Below, one piece after another: positions 24,900 to 35,948 of a DNA stretch of 64,000 nt (its first letter is position 1; each line of letters starts with the position of its first letter). The stretch covers positions 11,966,001 to 12,030,000 of the forward strand of contig OZ234494.1 of assembly GCA_965153455.1 (NCBI GenBank). Direction: 5' to 3'. Position numbers and translations under genes: made by a program. Source of the stretch: Sphagnum compactum. Lineage: Eukaryota; Bryophyta; Sphagnopsida; Sphagnales. The notes beneath the pieces were generated by a model. The model was not told where the DNA came from, did no database searches, and worked only from the letters and a program-made list of their open reading frames with translations.

Positions 24900-27160
24900 A
24901 CCAAAAGTTGAGGCTAGGCAGGACAAAAAATCTTTGAATTTTTAAATTTTTATTTATTTATTTATCTATTTTTGTTTTTGACCTCCAACTTTCAATGCCA
25001 AAAGTTGCAAGTTGGGAGGAACAAAAAATTGAGTTTTTTTTTCCCCCCTCCTTGACCTCCAACTTTTGGTGTCGAAAGTTGGAGGCCACTGAAAGTTGAA
25101 TGCCGAAAAGAAAAAAACTTTTAATTTTTTTCTTTTTTTCTTTTTTTTTCTCCTTGACCTCCAAATTTTGGTGCCAAAAGTTAGATGCCAATTAGAATTT
25201 CTACTTGGAGCTCTAGGCATGTCTGAGAACAAATTTTTCTACTCTCGACCTCCTACTTTCGGTGAAAGTTAAATGCTGATTAAAATTTTCTAAGAGCTCT
25301 AGGCATGTCCAAGAGCAAATTTTTCTACTCTTGGCCTCCTACTTTTGGCGTCAAAAGTAGGAGGCCAAACACAAAAAAAATTGCTCCAATTTCATGCAGG
25401 GAGATTTGGGCATGGTTCAAAGTAATTTATTTGCTTTTGGTCTCCTATTCTCAATGTCGAAAGTAGGAGGTTGAAAGCAAAAAAAAATGCTTTGGCCACA
25501 TTTTAAGTTTCTAAGTTTTACACTTGGAGTTCTAGGCATGGCCAAGATCAAAATTTTCTGTTCTTGACCTCCTATTTTCGACACCAAAAGTAAGAGGCCG
25601 AACACAAAAAAAATTGCTCCAACTTTGTGCATGGAGATCTGGGCATGGTTCAAAACAAATTTTTTGCTCTCAATCTCTTATTCTCGATGCCAAAAGTAAA
25701 AGGTTGAGAGCAAAAAAATTGTTTTGGTCACACTTTGAGTTTCTAAGCTTTGTGCTTGGAGTTCTAAGCATGGCCGAGATTCAAATTTTCTCCTTTTAGC
25801 TTCCTATTTTCAACGCCAAAAATAGGAGGCTAAACAGAAAAAAAAATTGCCCCAACTTTGTGCATGGAGATTTGGGCATGGTTTAAAGCAAAGTTTTTGC
25901 TCTCAATTTCCTATTTTCAACGTCAAAAGTAGGAGGTTGAAAGCCAAAAAAATTCCCTTGGCCACATTTTGAATTTTTAAGCTCTGTGCTTAGAGTTCTA
26001 AGCATGGCCAAAATCTTTTGTTTTTGGTCTTGGCCTCCTACTTTTGGAGGTGGGGCGCCAAAAAAAATGATTTTGGCCATGCTCAGAACTATAAGAACAA
26101 AACTTAGAAACTCAAAGTGTGGCTAAGGCAAAAAAATTTGCTTTCAACCTCCTACTTTCGACGCCAAAAATAGGAGGCTAAACAAAAAATAAATAAATTC
26201 AGCCATGCCTAAATTCTAAGCACAAAGCTTAAAAACTCAAAATGTAGCCAAGGCAATTTTTTTGCTTTCAACCTCCTATTTTCGGCGCCAAGAATAAGAG
26301 ATTAAAAAAAAAAAATTGCTTTGAACCATGCTTAGATCTCCATGCACAAATTTGGAACAATTATTTTTGTGTTGAGCCTCCTATTTTTGGCATTAAAAGT
26401 AGTAGGTGGAGTCCAAAACTATTACTTCAACCATGCTTTGAGGTTCCAAGTTGTGTGCTTGGAGCCTGGGCATGGTCAAGACCAAAAAAATTATTCTTGC
26501 CCTCCTACTTTTGACGTCAAAAATAGGAGGGTAGGTGCGAAAAAAATTGCTCCAACTTTTTCCATGGAGATGTGGGCATGGTTGAGAACAATGTTTTGCT
26601 CTCGATCTCCTATTTTCAATGCTAAAAGTAGGAGGCAAAAAAAAAAAAAACTGCCTTGGCCATGCTTTGAGTTTTTAAGCTTTGTGCTTAAAGTTTTATG
26701 CATGGCCTAGATCAATCTTGTTTCGTCTTGGCTTCCTACTTTGGGAATCGAAAATAGGAGGCTGAAGGTAATTTTTTTTTGTTTCAACCATGTTTTGAGC
26801 TTCCAAGATTCGTCTTCGGAGCTCTAGGTATGGCTGAAAACAATTTTTTTTTGCTCTCGACATCCTACTCTCAGTTTTGAAAGTAGGAAGCTGACAACCA
26901 AAAAGTTTGCATGAGCCATGTTTTGAGCTTCCAAGCTCTACGCTTGGAGTTCCATGCATGGCTAATAAAAAAAGTTTTGCTCTTGGACTCCTACTTTCGG
27001 TGCCATAAGAAGGAGGTCGAACGCAAGCCAAGTTTTGCCTTGGCGATGCTTTGAACTTCCAAGCTTTGTCTTTAGACCTCTCGGCATGGTTGAAATATTT
27101 TTTTTGTGCTTTCGACCTCCTACTTTCAACCTTGAAACTAAAAGGTTGAGAGCAATTTTT
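24900..27160 (+). repeat. Hairpin array, about 20 units (left arm)
   Basis: About twenty short inverted repeats of the form CTCCTACTTTYGGyGyCrAAAGTAGGAG follow each other every 100-130 bp. Examples centre near 25064, 25350, 25456, 25582, 25690, 25816, 25921, 26159, 26518, 26622, 26750 and 27002. The unit at 25331-25368 is perfect: TTGGCCTCCTACTTTTG, a GCGT loop, and its exact complement, a 17-bp stem. Spacers alternate between two types, one with TTGCTCCAACTTTGTGCATG and GGAGATTTGGGCATGG, the other with GCCACACTTTGAGTTTCTAA and TTGGAGTTCTAAGCATGGCC. Open frames here merely translate the repeat. Units at the 5' end are the most diverged. Confidence 0.9.
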
Positions 27161-30020
27161 TTTCTCAATCTATTCATTCAAGAATTTTTTTACACAGTTT
27201 AATGTTTCAAGCTCGAATAGATCAATCTTGGATCAATGTTAGGTTTTGTGGCCTCTAACCTCATATCTAAATACATTTTGCAATGTCACATTGATGTTAT
27301 TACTTGTAGACTAGAAGAATGAAACAATAATTGAAACCCTATTTGAAAAAATGGTTCTTCTTATAATCGTGAAGTCATAAAAATAGATTATGGATTTTTC
27401 GAAAAACAAGATCTTGCATTACTCAACAACATTAAATTTATGATGACCAATCCAACACCCTCCAATATTGGTCAATAATAAATGGGTATTGTTTGGAATT
27501 CCACATGTAACTTAAAAATGTTTATGTGCAATGTTTGATTTCCAGCTTCAATTATTACTACACAAGGAGTGGAATGGACTTTCAATATTGGGAAATTCAA
27601 TATCATTGGGGAACATCTCCCCAAAAATTCCCAAAACATAGTCTGAACGTTAGGCACTACTCCATCTATTGCCAATGATACTCAGGGCAATGACAAATTA
27701 ATCGATGTCGCTCCAAATCATAAAATTGCATTCATAAACTTGTCTGACTTTTTCGATGAGGATGGAACGTTGCCAATCTTTGTACAATTGTTTAATTCTT
27801 CACTTTTAATCCTAACATGTTCTTTCAAATCCTTTCGACATGTTGCCTCAAGTTCACCCTTTTGTTTTCAATGTCGTGGAATGCTTTAAGGCAATGTCTT
27901 TTGCCCTCCATGCCACCTTGGAGTTGAAAGAATTGAATTATGATACACTTTGGATTAAAAATGCTCCTATTCCATCCACTTTTGATGGTGATGTTTTCTT
28001 TGAACTCCCCCTCGTTGATAATCCAAATGGCCATCTTGGCTATCTGACAACCATTTTTGGTTCAAGGTTAAGACGATAAACATCAATAATGATTTCAATA
28101 TATGGATGTTAATTAAAATATAATTAAAAATGGAATATTGATCCCTATATCAAACCATTCAAGGAGCTATTTTGGAACATCATATCATTAATCATTTATT
28201 GATTCGATGAATGTACTTGCATTTTTTTATGAATACTGAAGCAAATATAAAATCTTCAATAAATTGATATTTTACGAAGACCTTCAACTTCCTTCTCACT
28301 TACTGCAAGTCCACTAAACATATCAAGTTCTTCATGTCAATGGACACTTCTCCAAATTAACTACCATTTCTATATGCAATACACCACTACTTCATAAACA
28401 TCATAAAATTGTTCTATGTGTTCTCATATTTGAACCCTACAATTACCTATCGTGTGACTTATTTTTTAGTTTCTTGTGTAATACAAGTGCAATGTATCTA
28501 GCAATAATCCCAAATGTTTCAACATATTTTCCAATTTGAGTTGTGCTTTATTCCCCAAGTTTCTAATTGTTTTCCCAATTTCCAACTATCCCATGTACTT
28601 ATCAATGCATTTTTAATTTTTTATCATTATCACTTGTTGCTCACTTGAGTCTTATCTTGATTTCAATGGGCTTTCCCATTCAATTTCAATGTCATTAAGT
28701 ATAATTCATTATAGAGCAAAACTTAAAATCAAGTGTTCCATATTCACCACATCAATCTTTTAAATATTTGGTCTGTGTTATGTTCCAAGGATAAACTTGT
28801 TAAATATTTTGTAGTTGTAGGTTTTCACATAGTGAAAAAATTCAAAGGAAATTTTATTGTTTTTTTTGCACCCAATTCTTATTATTATTTTAATACTTAA
28901 ATTTTCAAAAATAATTATTATTTTTCCTCAATTCTAGATGCCTAACTAACCTAATAATGGTTTTTTTAAACATTTGTAATCATTTTTTTAGTTGGTTCAA
29001 AATGTCGATATGATCATTGCTTCTAGGCTTTTTTATTTTTTTCATCTCCCTAACATTTTCATTTTATCCCACATACATAACACTCACTTATTCATGCACT
29101 ACCTGTATTATTATAGTTGAAATCAAATGCAAAATTTGGCTTATCACTTTTGTCAATAATCTAGAATGTGGCGGCCATTTTCATACCAATATCCTCGTAC
29201 TTCACAAAACCAATGGATTGTCCACTAGTTATTTTCTCCACCTATACTATACTCACTTGATAACGAACATATTATTATTTCTATTCAGAAATGCATTGCT
29301 GTTTAAGGAACATTTTCATGACACAATAATTATCTTCATGAGCATCAAAGCCTTGAAGTTATTTGTTTACACAAAGTTGTTCACTGTCACCCATATTTAT
29401 TCCAAATTGTTCTTTTGTTAAGTTTTCTAGTTCTTTTGAATGATGTCGTGAAACTTTGTTTTGAATATATTAAGCTTAGTTGAGTGCCATTGGTGGGTTG
29501 TTCATTTCATTGGGACCCATTGTGGAGTTTGGTGTAGCCACTGATGCGGTGTCCTCCAAATCCATTGTCTCCTTCCAAATTTGTCATTACGTCTTTCGAG
29601 CATGGTGGGGAGCTCTTTCCACCTCGCTTGTGGTAATACTACTAGTCAACATTAGTTGATCCATCTCTCTGTTCTAAGCAAGTTTTGGAGTTTCATATGC
29701 ATCATCTTCAGCATCAAAAGTGTTCCCTAGCCACTTTCATTACAAGATTGATTCAATTACTTTGTAGTCGGCCTAAAATTCAAGGAGGTAGTCGCACTAC
29801 AGATGAAACAACGTTCTAAAATTTTGATTCGTTGAATGTGTTGGCCATGGATTCTATTTACGAGGTTGTCACAAGTTGTTTTGAAACTTCGAAAAAAACA
29901 TTTTTATCACCATTTTGTTATCTTGTAATCTTGCAAGTGGTTAGAAGATGGCCCACATCCAACCACTGCTTGGAACTCTACATCTATAGTCTTGAGTTTT
30001 CTTGTTTCTATAGATGGGTA
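24900..30020 (+). repeat. Left arm of a large inverted duplication
   Basis: This segment is colinear, in inverted orientation, with 54070-58240. Matching landmarks: the hairpin array (24.9-27.16 against 56.95-58.24 kb), the block at 27.4-28.08 against 56.0-56.7 kb (peptides MAIWIINEGEF and MAIWIINKGEF on opposite strands), 28.09-28.42 against 55.67-56.0 kb, and 29.42-30.02 against 54.07-54.65 kb (CTCCACAATGGGTCCCAATG when reversed). Similarity ends abruptly near 30020. No protein family was recognised inside. Confidence 0.88.
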
Positions 30021-32200
30021 CAAGTCCAAGTTTCATCGCGTTTGGCAAGAGTGTTTTAATATAGATATTGTGACATGGTGCAAATGAATAATTCAACTCA
30101 GAATACGATTACTTTGATTGCTACTTAGATGTTCATTGAAAGAAATTAAACTCTATTTTTTTAATTATACATAGTTGTAAACATCTCCCAAAAGATATAG
30201 TTTTATCAGGTCGCTATTTAATTTATGCATTCAATGGCCTCTTGAAAGCTGTTTAATTTCTATTGGATTGTTTGTACATGGGACTAATGACTTTAGAACG
30301 TTTACAAATGGCAAAACAATTAGAAATTTTTTAAGAACCAAGAACAAATCCTATCAAACATTTTATGGGTAATCAAGTAATTATGAGTGTTTTACTACCC
30401 CTTAGGTTTAATGTTGGTTAATGTCATTTTTGGTTGAGATTCTTATTTACATGCAATGTGTCCAATATATTGCCTTTAGCCAATAGGACTTTTATATTTC
30501 ATTGTATTCTTACCTCAACCCTCACGTCAAGTTTCCAAATTTCACTTGATTTTAGGATGTCAAAAAGATTTTTAATTATGTAGTGAGAGCAATTAAACCA
30601 TCTTGTGAACAATTTAAACATGTAAGTATTTTAACTTATGTGTAATCTAAAGCTTGGAATTGCATGTTACACATATTGGAGGCATTTAATTTGTTGCAAT
30701 TTTGGCCCTAGGAATGCCATGTGGCATGGTTGATGACATGGCAGAACATGTGTCTAAATAGCTACAAAATCATGTATTTCATTGTTTGTTTATGATAATC
30801 ATTTATTGCTCTAATATGATATTTTCAATGAATATTTGTTTCAAGAGTCACAACAAATTTATTCAACAAGCAACTTTAATGTTCAAGTTCAACCCTAATT
30901 TTTATTTTTATTTTCATAATTGAATATTTCCTTCTAAGATCACATACTATGAACAAATATTCATGTTAACACATATATTGAACCACAATTTAATGTAAAG
31001 AATGTGATTTTGTGTCCTCCTTCATTTGTGAACACATCATTGTTTTCAACTATCATACATGTTGGCAGTTTCATGGTTGGCCCCATCATTTGACAATTCA
31101 CAAGATATTTTAACATTTTGTTCCTAAATTCTTGTGGCACCTAGGCTTGTTTACTTAGAATTACATAGAGTTGTTTTTGAGGTTTCATAAATTTTGTTGA
31201 TAGTTCGTTGCCAATTCCTATGTCAACAAATCGTTGAATGAGCTTGTGAAAAAATATTTTGGAATTAGCTTTTTCAAACTTGCACATTCTTTGAAAAAAT
31301 CTGTGGCATGTGTAAACATCGCCCAATCGTAGTCTTCCATATCCTCCTTCGGAATATTTATAGTTTGTTTTAGTATTGAATTTTTTTTTGGTCTATTTTC
31401 GCATTTGCCCATCACCACATCGCCCATTCATCTATTTTGTCAATTGTCCTTTCCATTTTGTTCCCCATGTTCTAATTTCTAGCAAATGCTGAAGGGGAAA
31501 TAACCGAATGTCATCTCTTGGATATTCCCAAGGTTTTGTTTTCATTCACATATTCTATCCAGTATGCTGGAGATTAATGTATATTCAATCATCGATTCCA
31601 AGGTGTTTGGTGCGAAAATTGGTGTCAATTTTCCTCTTGCCATTGTAAAATAGAGGTTTCAGGATTGCAAGCATGATGTAGAGGTAAAAACGATGCAACT
31701 AGGCAATATTAATGGAAAAAGTGCAAATTGTTGAATAGATCTAACAAATTAGTAGTAGAGGAAGAAAAATGCAATTTGATTATATAAATAACAAGAATGG
31801 TGCTAAATGCAAGAGGTTGAAAGAGTGAATGAAATTTAAAAAAACTCCAAATGGTGTACACAATGTAAACTATCATGGGTTACTTCATATTGTCTCTTTT
31901 CCTAATGGGCACATGCCTCTTGGTGGTGAACAAGGAATGTTTGGATTGGCATATACCTCTTGGTGGGTCAATTGGATTTAATTTAACATTTTATATAGTT
32001 TGGATGCTGCAAAGTTTGAATATATTTCATATCAAGGAAATATGAAGTATGACTTTGAAGTGTGATTTGAGTATTTTCTTATGTTGAATTGTTTTTGAAA
32101 GAAACCAACATAAATTGTTTCCACCTTGTTTCTTTTGTTAAATCATTTGCAAAAATAACGTTTGTTGCCAATGTTCAGAATAAAATTCATCCATACTTTC
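30021..32200. other. Intergenic, AT-rich; no gene seen
   Basis: No conserved coding sequence or tandem array was found. The overlapping minus-strand frames at 31141-31427 encode a peptide with KKNSILKQTINIPKEDMEDY, which I do not recognise. Confidence 0.4.
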
Positions 32201-32214
32201 ATCCATAAATATCA

Positions 32215-32370
32215 TGCATCCATGGACATGTGGTAAAATATTTTTCCATGCCAACAAATATTTTGTCCTACATGTCAAATTTTTTAAATTTTTTTTTTTG
32301 TCGACATAGACAAAATATTCTAAAAAAATCCAATCTTGTTCATGCTCACTTGTTCATGCTCACGGTCGTA
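32215..32370 (-). repeat. GACATGG/AAAATATTTT repeat cluster, inverted copy
   Basis: Read on the minus strand this gives GAGCATGAACAAGTGAGCAT, then AGAATATTTTGTC, TGACATGTAGG and ACAAAATATTTGTTGGCATG, in the same order as the cluster at 21.27-21.5 kb. Identity is modest. Confidence 0.5.
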
Positions 32371-32404
32371 GGCTAGTGGACTAGCATCTTTACTACTATG
32401 TGTA

Positions 32405-32980
32405 ACAACCAAAAGACCACAATAACGAATAGGACCACAATATCATCAAGATCAAAATGGCAATGACATCAACTGTTGCTTATAAGAACAAGAAGACCAC
32501 AACAACAAGCAAGACCACAAAATCACCAAGATCAAAAGGGCGACGGTGGGTAGTTGTTGGCTACAACAATGAAAAGACCATGACAATACCACAATATCAT
32601 TAAAATCGTGAGGGCAATGGTGGGTAATCATTGGTTACAACAATGAACAAACCATGACAACAAGCATGACCACAAGATCATCAAAATTAAAAAGGTGATG
32701 TGTAAGTAGGTGTTAGCTTTAGCAACTAAAAGACCATGGCGACCATGACAATTAGGACCATAAGATGATAAAATCAAGAAGGTGATGGTGAATAGTTGCA
32801 AGTTAAAACAACAACAAGACCATCACAATGACAAGCAAGACAATAAAAAGATAGAAAGGAAGAGGGCAATTGTGGGCTAAAATAATGAAAAAAATACCAC
32901 CATGAGCAATAGCATGACAAGAAAATCATAAAAACAATGGCAATGGCATAAAAAATAATAATGAGCAACAAAAAGAACAT
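32405..32980 (+). repeat. ~90-bp minisatellite, about six copies
   Basis: Units contain AAAGACCACAATAACxAxxA, GACCACAA(T/A)ATCATCAAxAT, GGGCAATGGTGGGTA and TTGGTTACAACAATGAA. Repeats begin near 32411, 32500, 32574, 32650, 32730 and 32815, becoming less regular toward 32980. Confidence 0.75.
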
Positions 32981-32989
32981 GATAATGAA

Positions 32990-33831
32990 AAAAAAAATTC
33001 AAGCTTTGAATTTCAACAACTTACCATCCTAGCCCCTAACAAAAATGCCTAACCTAAATTGGAACTAGAATTAGATTTTTTCAACAAATTGGTTCAATTT
33101 TGATTTTGGATAATTCAAGAATTGGTTTTGATTCTAGTTCTTTGAATCACTTAAAAATCAATATTGATTTCGATTCTTCAAACCATTTAAAAACCAAGCT
33201 TGATTATAATTATTTGTAAAACCAAAAAAAATGAAGGGGGAAGGGTTCATGGCCAATTCTTTTAACCTTTTTAACTTTAGTTTTGGTTCCTACTTGGTTC
33301 CACATCTTGGACTTAAATACAATTAGGTTTTGAGTAATTGAAACCAACAATGGACACATGGCTAATTCGAGCACCCACACAACACTAGTTCTTACTTACC
33401 ACAGTAGGTACCTATTCAACACTAGTTCAAATTTCAAACAAAAAACTTCCTTTATTAAATGATCCAAATTTTGTCATCTAAATGTTTGCACTTCTATGAT
33501 AGATGCCCATCTATCTTATGCACACATAATCCCCTAGATGTCACTAACACATTTGGGTCAAGTTCAACCAAAATTATTTACCCAAATCATATATGAATGT
33601 GTTGTTTCTTGTCTTTTTCCTAAGGTTAAAACTAATAAAATGTTCTTCCCATTGAGTTGTGTGGCACCTCAATAAAATTAAAACGATCATGGAAAATGAA
33701 AAAATTATCCTAAGCTAACATACTATTTTAGTTGGAAATACCATTTAAGTCAAAGAAGCTCACATATCATTATGTGATGACAATGACAATGGGACTTAAA
33801 TTAGTGTAATGTTTCAATCCAAGGAAGGGAC

Positions 33832-33869
<38 letters not shown>

Positions 33870-34580
33870 ATGAAAATTTGAGCTCCATTGGATTTTTTAA
33901 AAAAGTGCACATTTAATTATTTTATTTAAAAATTCCCCAAAAGTCTTCCAATTTTTTTATACCACAAAATTGGAAAAAAACCATGTACGTAATAAATCTT
34001 CAACATGTTAAAAATCTTATTAACAACAATTTTTTTTCAAATTGCTCTAAATCTCATGTAACACCAAATTTGTTTTCAAATTTGGTCAAAATCTAATTTA
34101 GCACCAAATTTGTTACAAATTGCTTGAAATATTATTTAATTTCAATTTTATTTTTCTAAATCCAAGACATTTTCTTGTTTTGGTTGACACTTTTCCACAT
34201 ACATGTTTACCAAGGAAAAAAATAATTGGATTTTCTAAATAAGTATCCAAATCCTCTATCACAACCTTTGCCCCTTCCAAAAAGAAAGGTTCATAGTTCC
34301 CAAGTACAAAGAAAACTTCAAGGATTAAAAAAAATGTAAAATTGAATGAATACAACCTATAATTTAAAAGCCAATTACACTAATGTAGCCTAAGCCATTA
34401 GCACAAGTGTGAATCGGTTACGCAATTAAATCTTCCTTTTCAAAATCATTTATTTTGAAACGACAAAAAATATTGAAAATCCAATATCTCTAACAACTTA
34501 GGTCTAAAAATTTCCAAATCACCTTCATCAAATCATATTCATTGAGAGTTTTCCAAAAATATTAAGATTGTGTTCAAATT
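32990..34580. other. Intergenic, AT-rich; no gene seen
   Basis: Contains a (TA)n(TG)n microsatellite at 33832-33869. The minus-strand frame 34113-34355 (80 aa) includes EGAKVVIEDLDTYLENPIIF; it is unusually protein-like for such AT-rich DNA but has no family I recognise and starts inside a repeat-like A/T tract. Confidence 0.4.
33832..33869. repeat. (TA)n(TG)n microsatellite
   Basis: Six TA units run directly into thirteen TG units. Confidence 0.95.
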
Positions 34581-34589
34581 CCCCTATAA

Positions 34590-35021
34590 ATTTAGTTTTT
34601 ATTTAAATGAATTTGAAGTGAAAATTTTGTTAAATATTCAATAACTTTTTCATTGTAGGTCAAAACATTATGAAACCAACTCAATGCACATTTCCTCATT
34701 GTGAGCTTTCCAACATTACCAAGAACATGTTTTTCTAGTTTTGATTTAAATGAATTTTCAATGAAAAAAATGTTAAATATTCAATTATTTCTCCATTGTA
34801 GGTCGAAAATTATGAAACCAAATTAATGCATCCTCATTCATCAAGGGCTTTCCAACAATACCAAGAGCGCAACTTTTTCTAGTTTTGATTGAAATGAAAA
34901 AAATTCACTAAATTTTTTGTGAAATATTCAATAACTTCTTCATTGTAGGTTGAAACAATGTGAAACGAACTCTGTGCATGCTTACTCATCATGGGTTTTT
35001 CAATGGTTCCAAGGGCACAAC
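34590..35021 (+). repeat. ~145-bp tandem repeat, three copies
   Basis: Copies begin near 34590, 34738 and 34883. Each contains TAGTTTTGATT(T/G)AAATGAA, GTTAAATATTCAAT, CATTGTAGGTC(G/A)AAA, ATGAAACCAA, TCATCAAGGGCTTTCCAAC-like text and CCAAGAGC. A fourth, more diverged copy may precede them from about 34480. Confidence 0.8.
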
Positions 35022-35022
35022 A

Positions 35023-35160
35023 AGAGGTCCCAAGGGCTTTCCATTAGTACCTAGAGCATGACAAGAGGTCCCAAGGGCTTTCCAGTAGTACCAAGAGCAT
35101 GACACGAGGTCCCAAGGGCTTTCCAACTTACCAAGGGCATGACAAGAGGTCCCATGGTTG
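35023..35160 (+). repeat. 41-bp tandem repeat, 3.3 copies
   Basis: AAGAGGTCCCAAGGGCTTTC followed by CA(T/G)TAGTACC(T/A)AGAGCATGAC is repeated at 35023, 35064, 35105 and 35145. The motif TTTCCAAC...CCAAGAGC is also the end of the preceding 145-bp unit, so this array probably grew out of it. Confidence 0.85.
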
Positions 35161-35179
35161 CGGAGACCTCAATGTGTCA

Positions 35180-35285
35180 AACAAACAAACAAACAACCTT
35201 CCTTCATAAATAGATTTGTAATAATCCTCAAACAAACAAACAAACAACCGACCTTCCTTCATAAATAGATTGGTAATAATCCTCT
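35180..35285 (+). repeat. ~51-bp direct duplication with (AAAC)n
   Basis: CAAACAAACAAACAAAC followed by CTTCCTTCATAAATAGATT and GTAATAATCCTC occurs twice. A relative with (AAAAC)n and CTTCCTTCATAGATAGATAG lies at 6416-6465. Confidence 0.85.
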
Positions 35286-35355
35286 TGCTAAATTTTGATT
35301 AAGCTACACTAATCAGCTGTACTTAACTGCAGCTTGGTTAACTAACTAACTAACC

Positions 35356-35571
35356 ATGGTAAAAAGTACGCCGGAGGTCGCCATCGCATTCCTCGCGAGT
35401 CGGCGTGCCGTCCTCCCTAGAGCGCGCAAAGTGTTGAGAGTGCCGGATTTTCCCGTGCTCTCAGAGCAGAAAGATGGCAAGAATCACGCTCTTACTACCA
35501 CTTCTTCAGTTGGACTGTTTCAAAGCTTGAAGCGAAAAGCTTTTGAGTCTCTTCTTGAGCAATTGAGCTAG
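35356..35571 (+). CDS. Small open frame (71 aa), unrecognised, upstream of CONSTANS-like gene
   Basis: A 71-codon frame starts at an ATG in good plant context (ACCATGG) and ends at TAG. The product is basic and starts MVKSTPEVAIAFLASRRAVL; no domain or signal is visible. Its codon use and GC content stand out from the AT-rich repeats just upstream, and GA-rich leader-like sequence follows (35600-35660, 35909-35944). It could be a short protein, an upstream open frame in a long leader of the CONSTANS-like gene, a first exon, or chance. No homology is known to me. Confidence 0.25.
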   Translation: MVKSTPEVAIAFLASRRAVLPRARKVLRVPDFPVLSEQKDGKNHALTTTSSVGLFQSLKRKAFESLLEQLS

Positions 35572-35903
35572 AAAATGGAAATCTAGAGAGAACGTTATGT
35601 AGAAACTTTTTTTTGAGAGAGAAACAGACAGACAGAGAGAGCGCGAGTGTTCGCAGCAGCGGTAGTGAAAAAAAGAAACTGAAGAAGAAAACTCAAGTGG
35701 GTGTGGGTTGTTCCTACTAGATTCAGAACATGTGAAACTTCAAGCTGCGATTAGGTACCGAGAGTGGGTATCTATTGGGAGTTTCTGATCGTGAACTATG
35801 TGTGCAAGGAATTCGATTTCTTCGCTGGGCTGATGCCTCCCTCCCTCCCTCCCGCGAAGGAAAAAGCTTGAATCTAGTCGGCAGTGCAGGCTCCCCCGCA
35901 CAG

Positions 35904-35908
<5 letters not shown>

Positions 35909-35944
<36 letters not shown>
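35909..35944. repeat. (AG)n microsatellite in presumed leader region
   Basis: Eighteen AG units. Purine tracts like this are common in plant 5' leaders and core promoters, in keeping with the position about 1.1 kb before the CONSTANS-like start codon. Confidence 0.9.

Positions 35945-35947
<3 letters not shown>

Positions 35948-35948
<1 letters not shown>

Noticed and set aside
24662-27177. Many 60-120-aa frames on both strands
   Set aside because: They translate the hairpin array; the recurrent LLLALKVGGQEQ-like peptide mirrors the repeat unit.
27825-28079. Matching peptides MAIWIINEGEF here and MAIWIINKGEF at 56057 as a gene pair
   Set aside because: The similarity extends equally through non-coding flanks of the inverted arms, so it reflects DNA duplication rather than protein conservation.
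34113-34355. 80-aa minus-strand frame
   Set aside because: Protein-like in part, but without family, start context or neighbouring signals I cannot support it as a gene.
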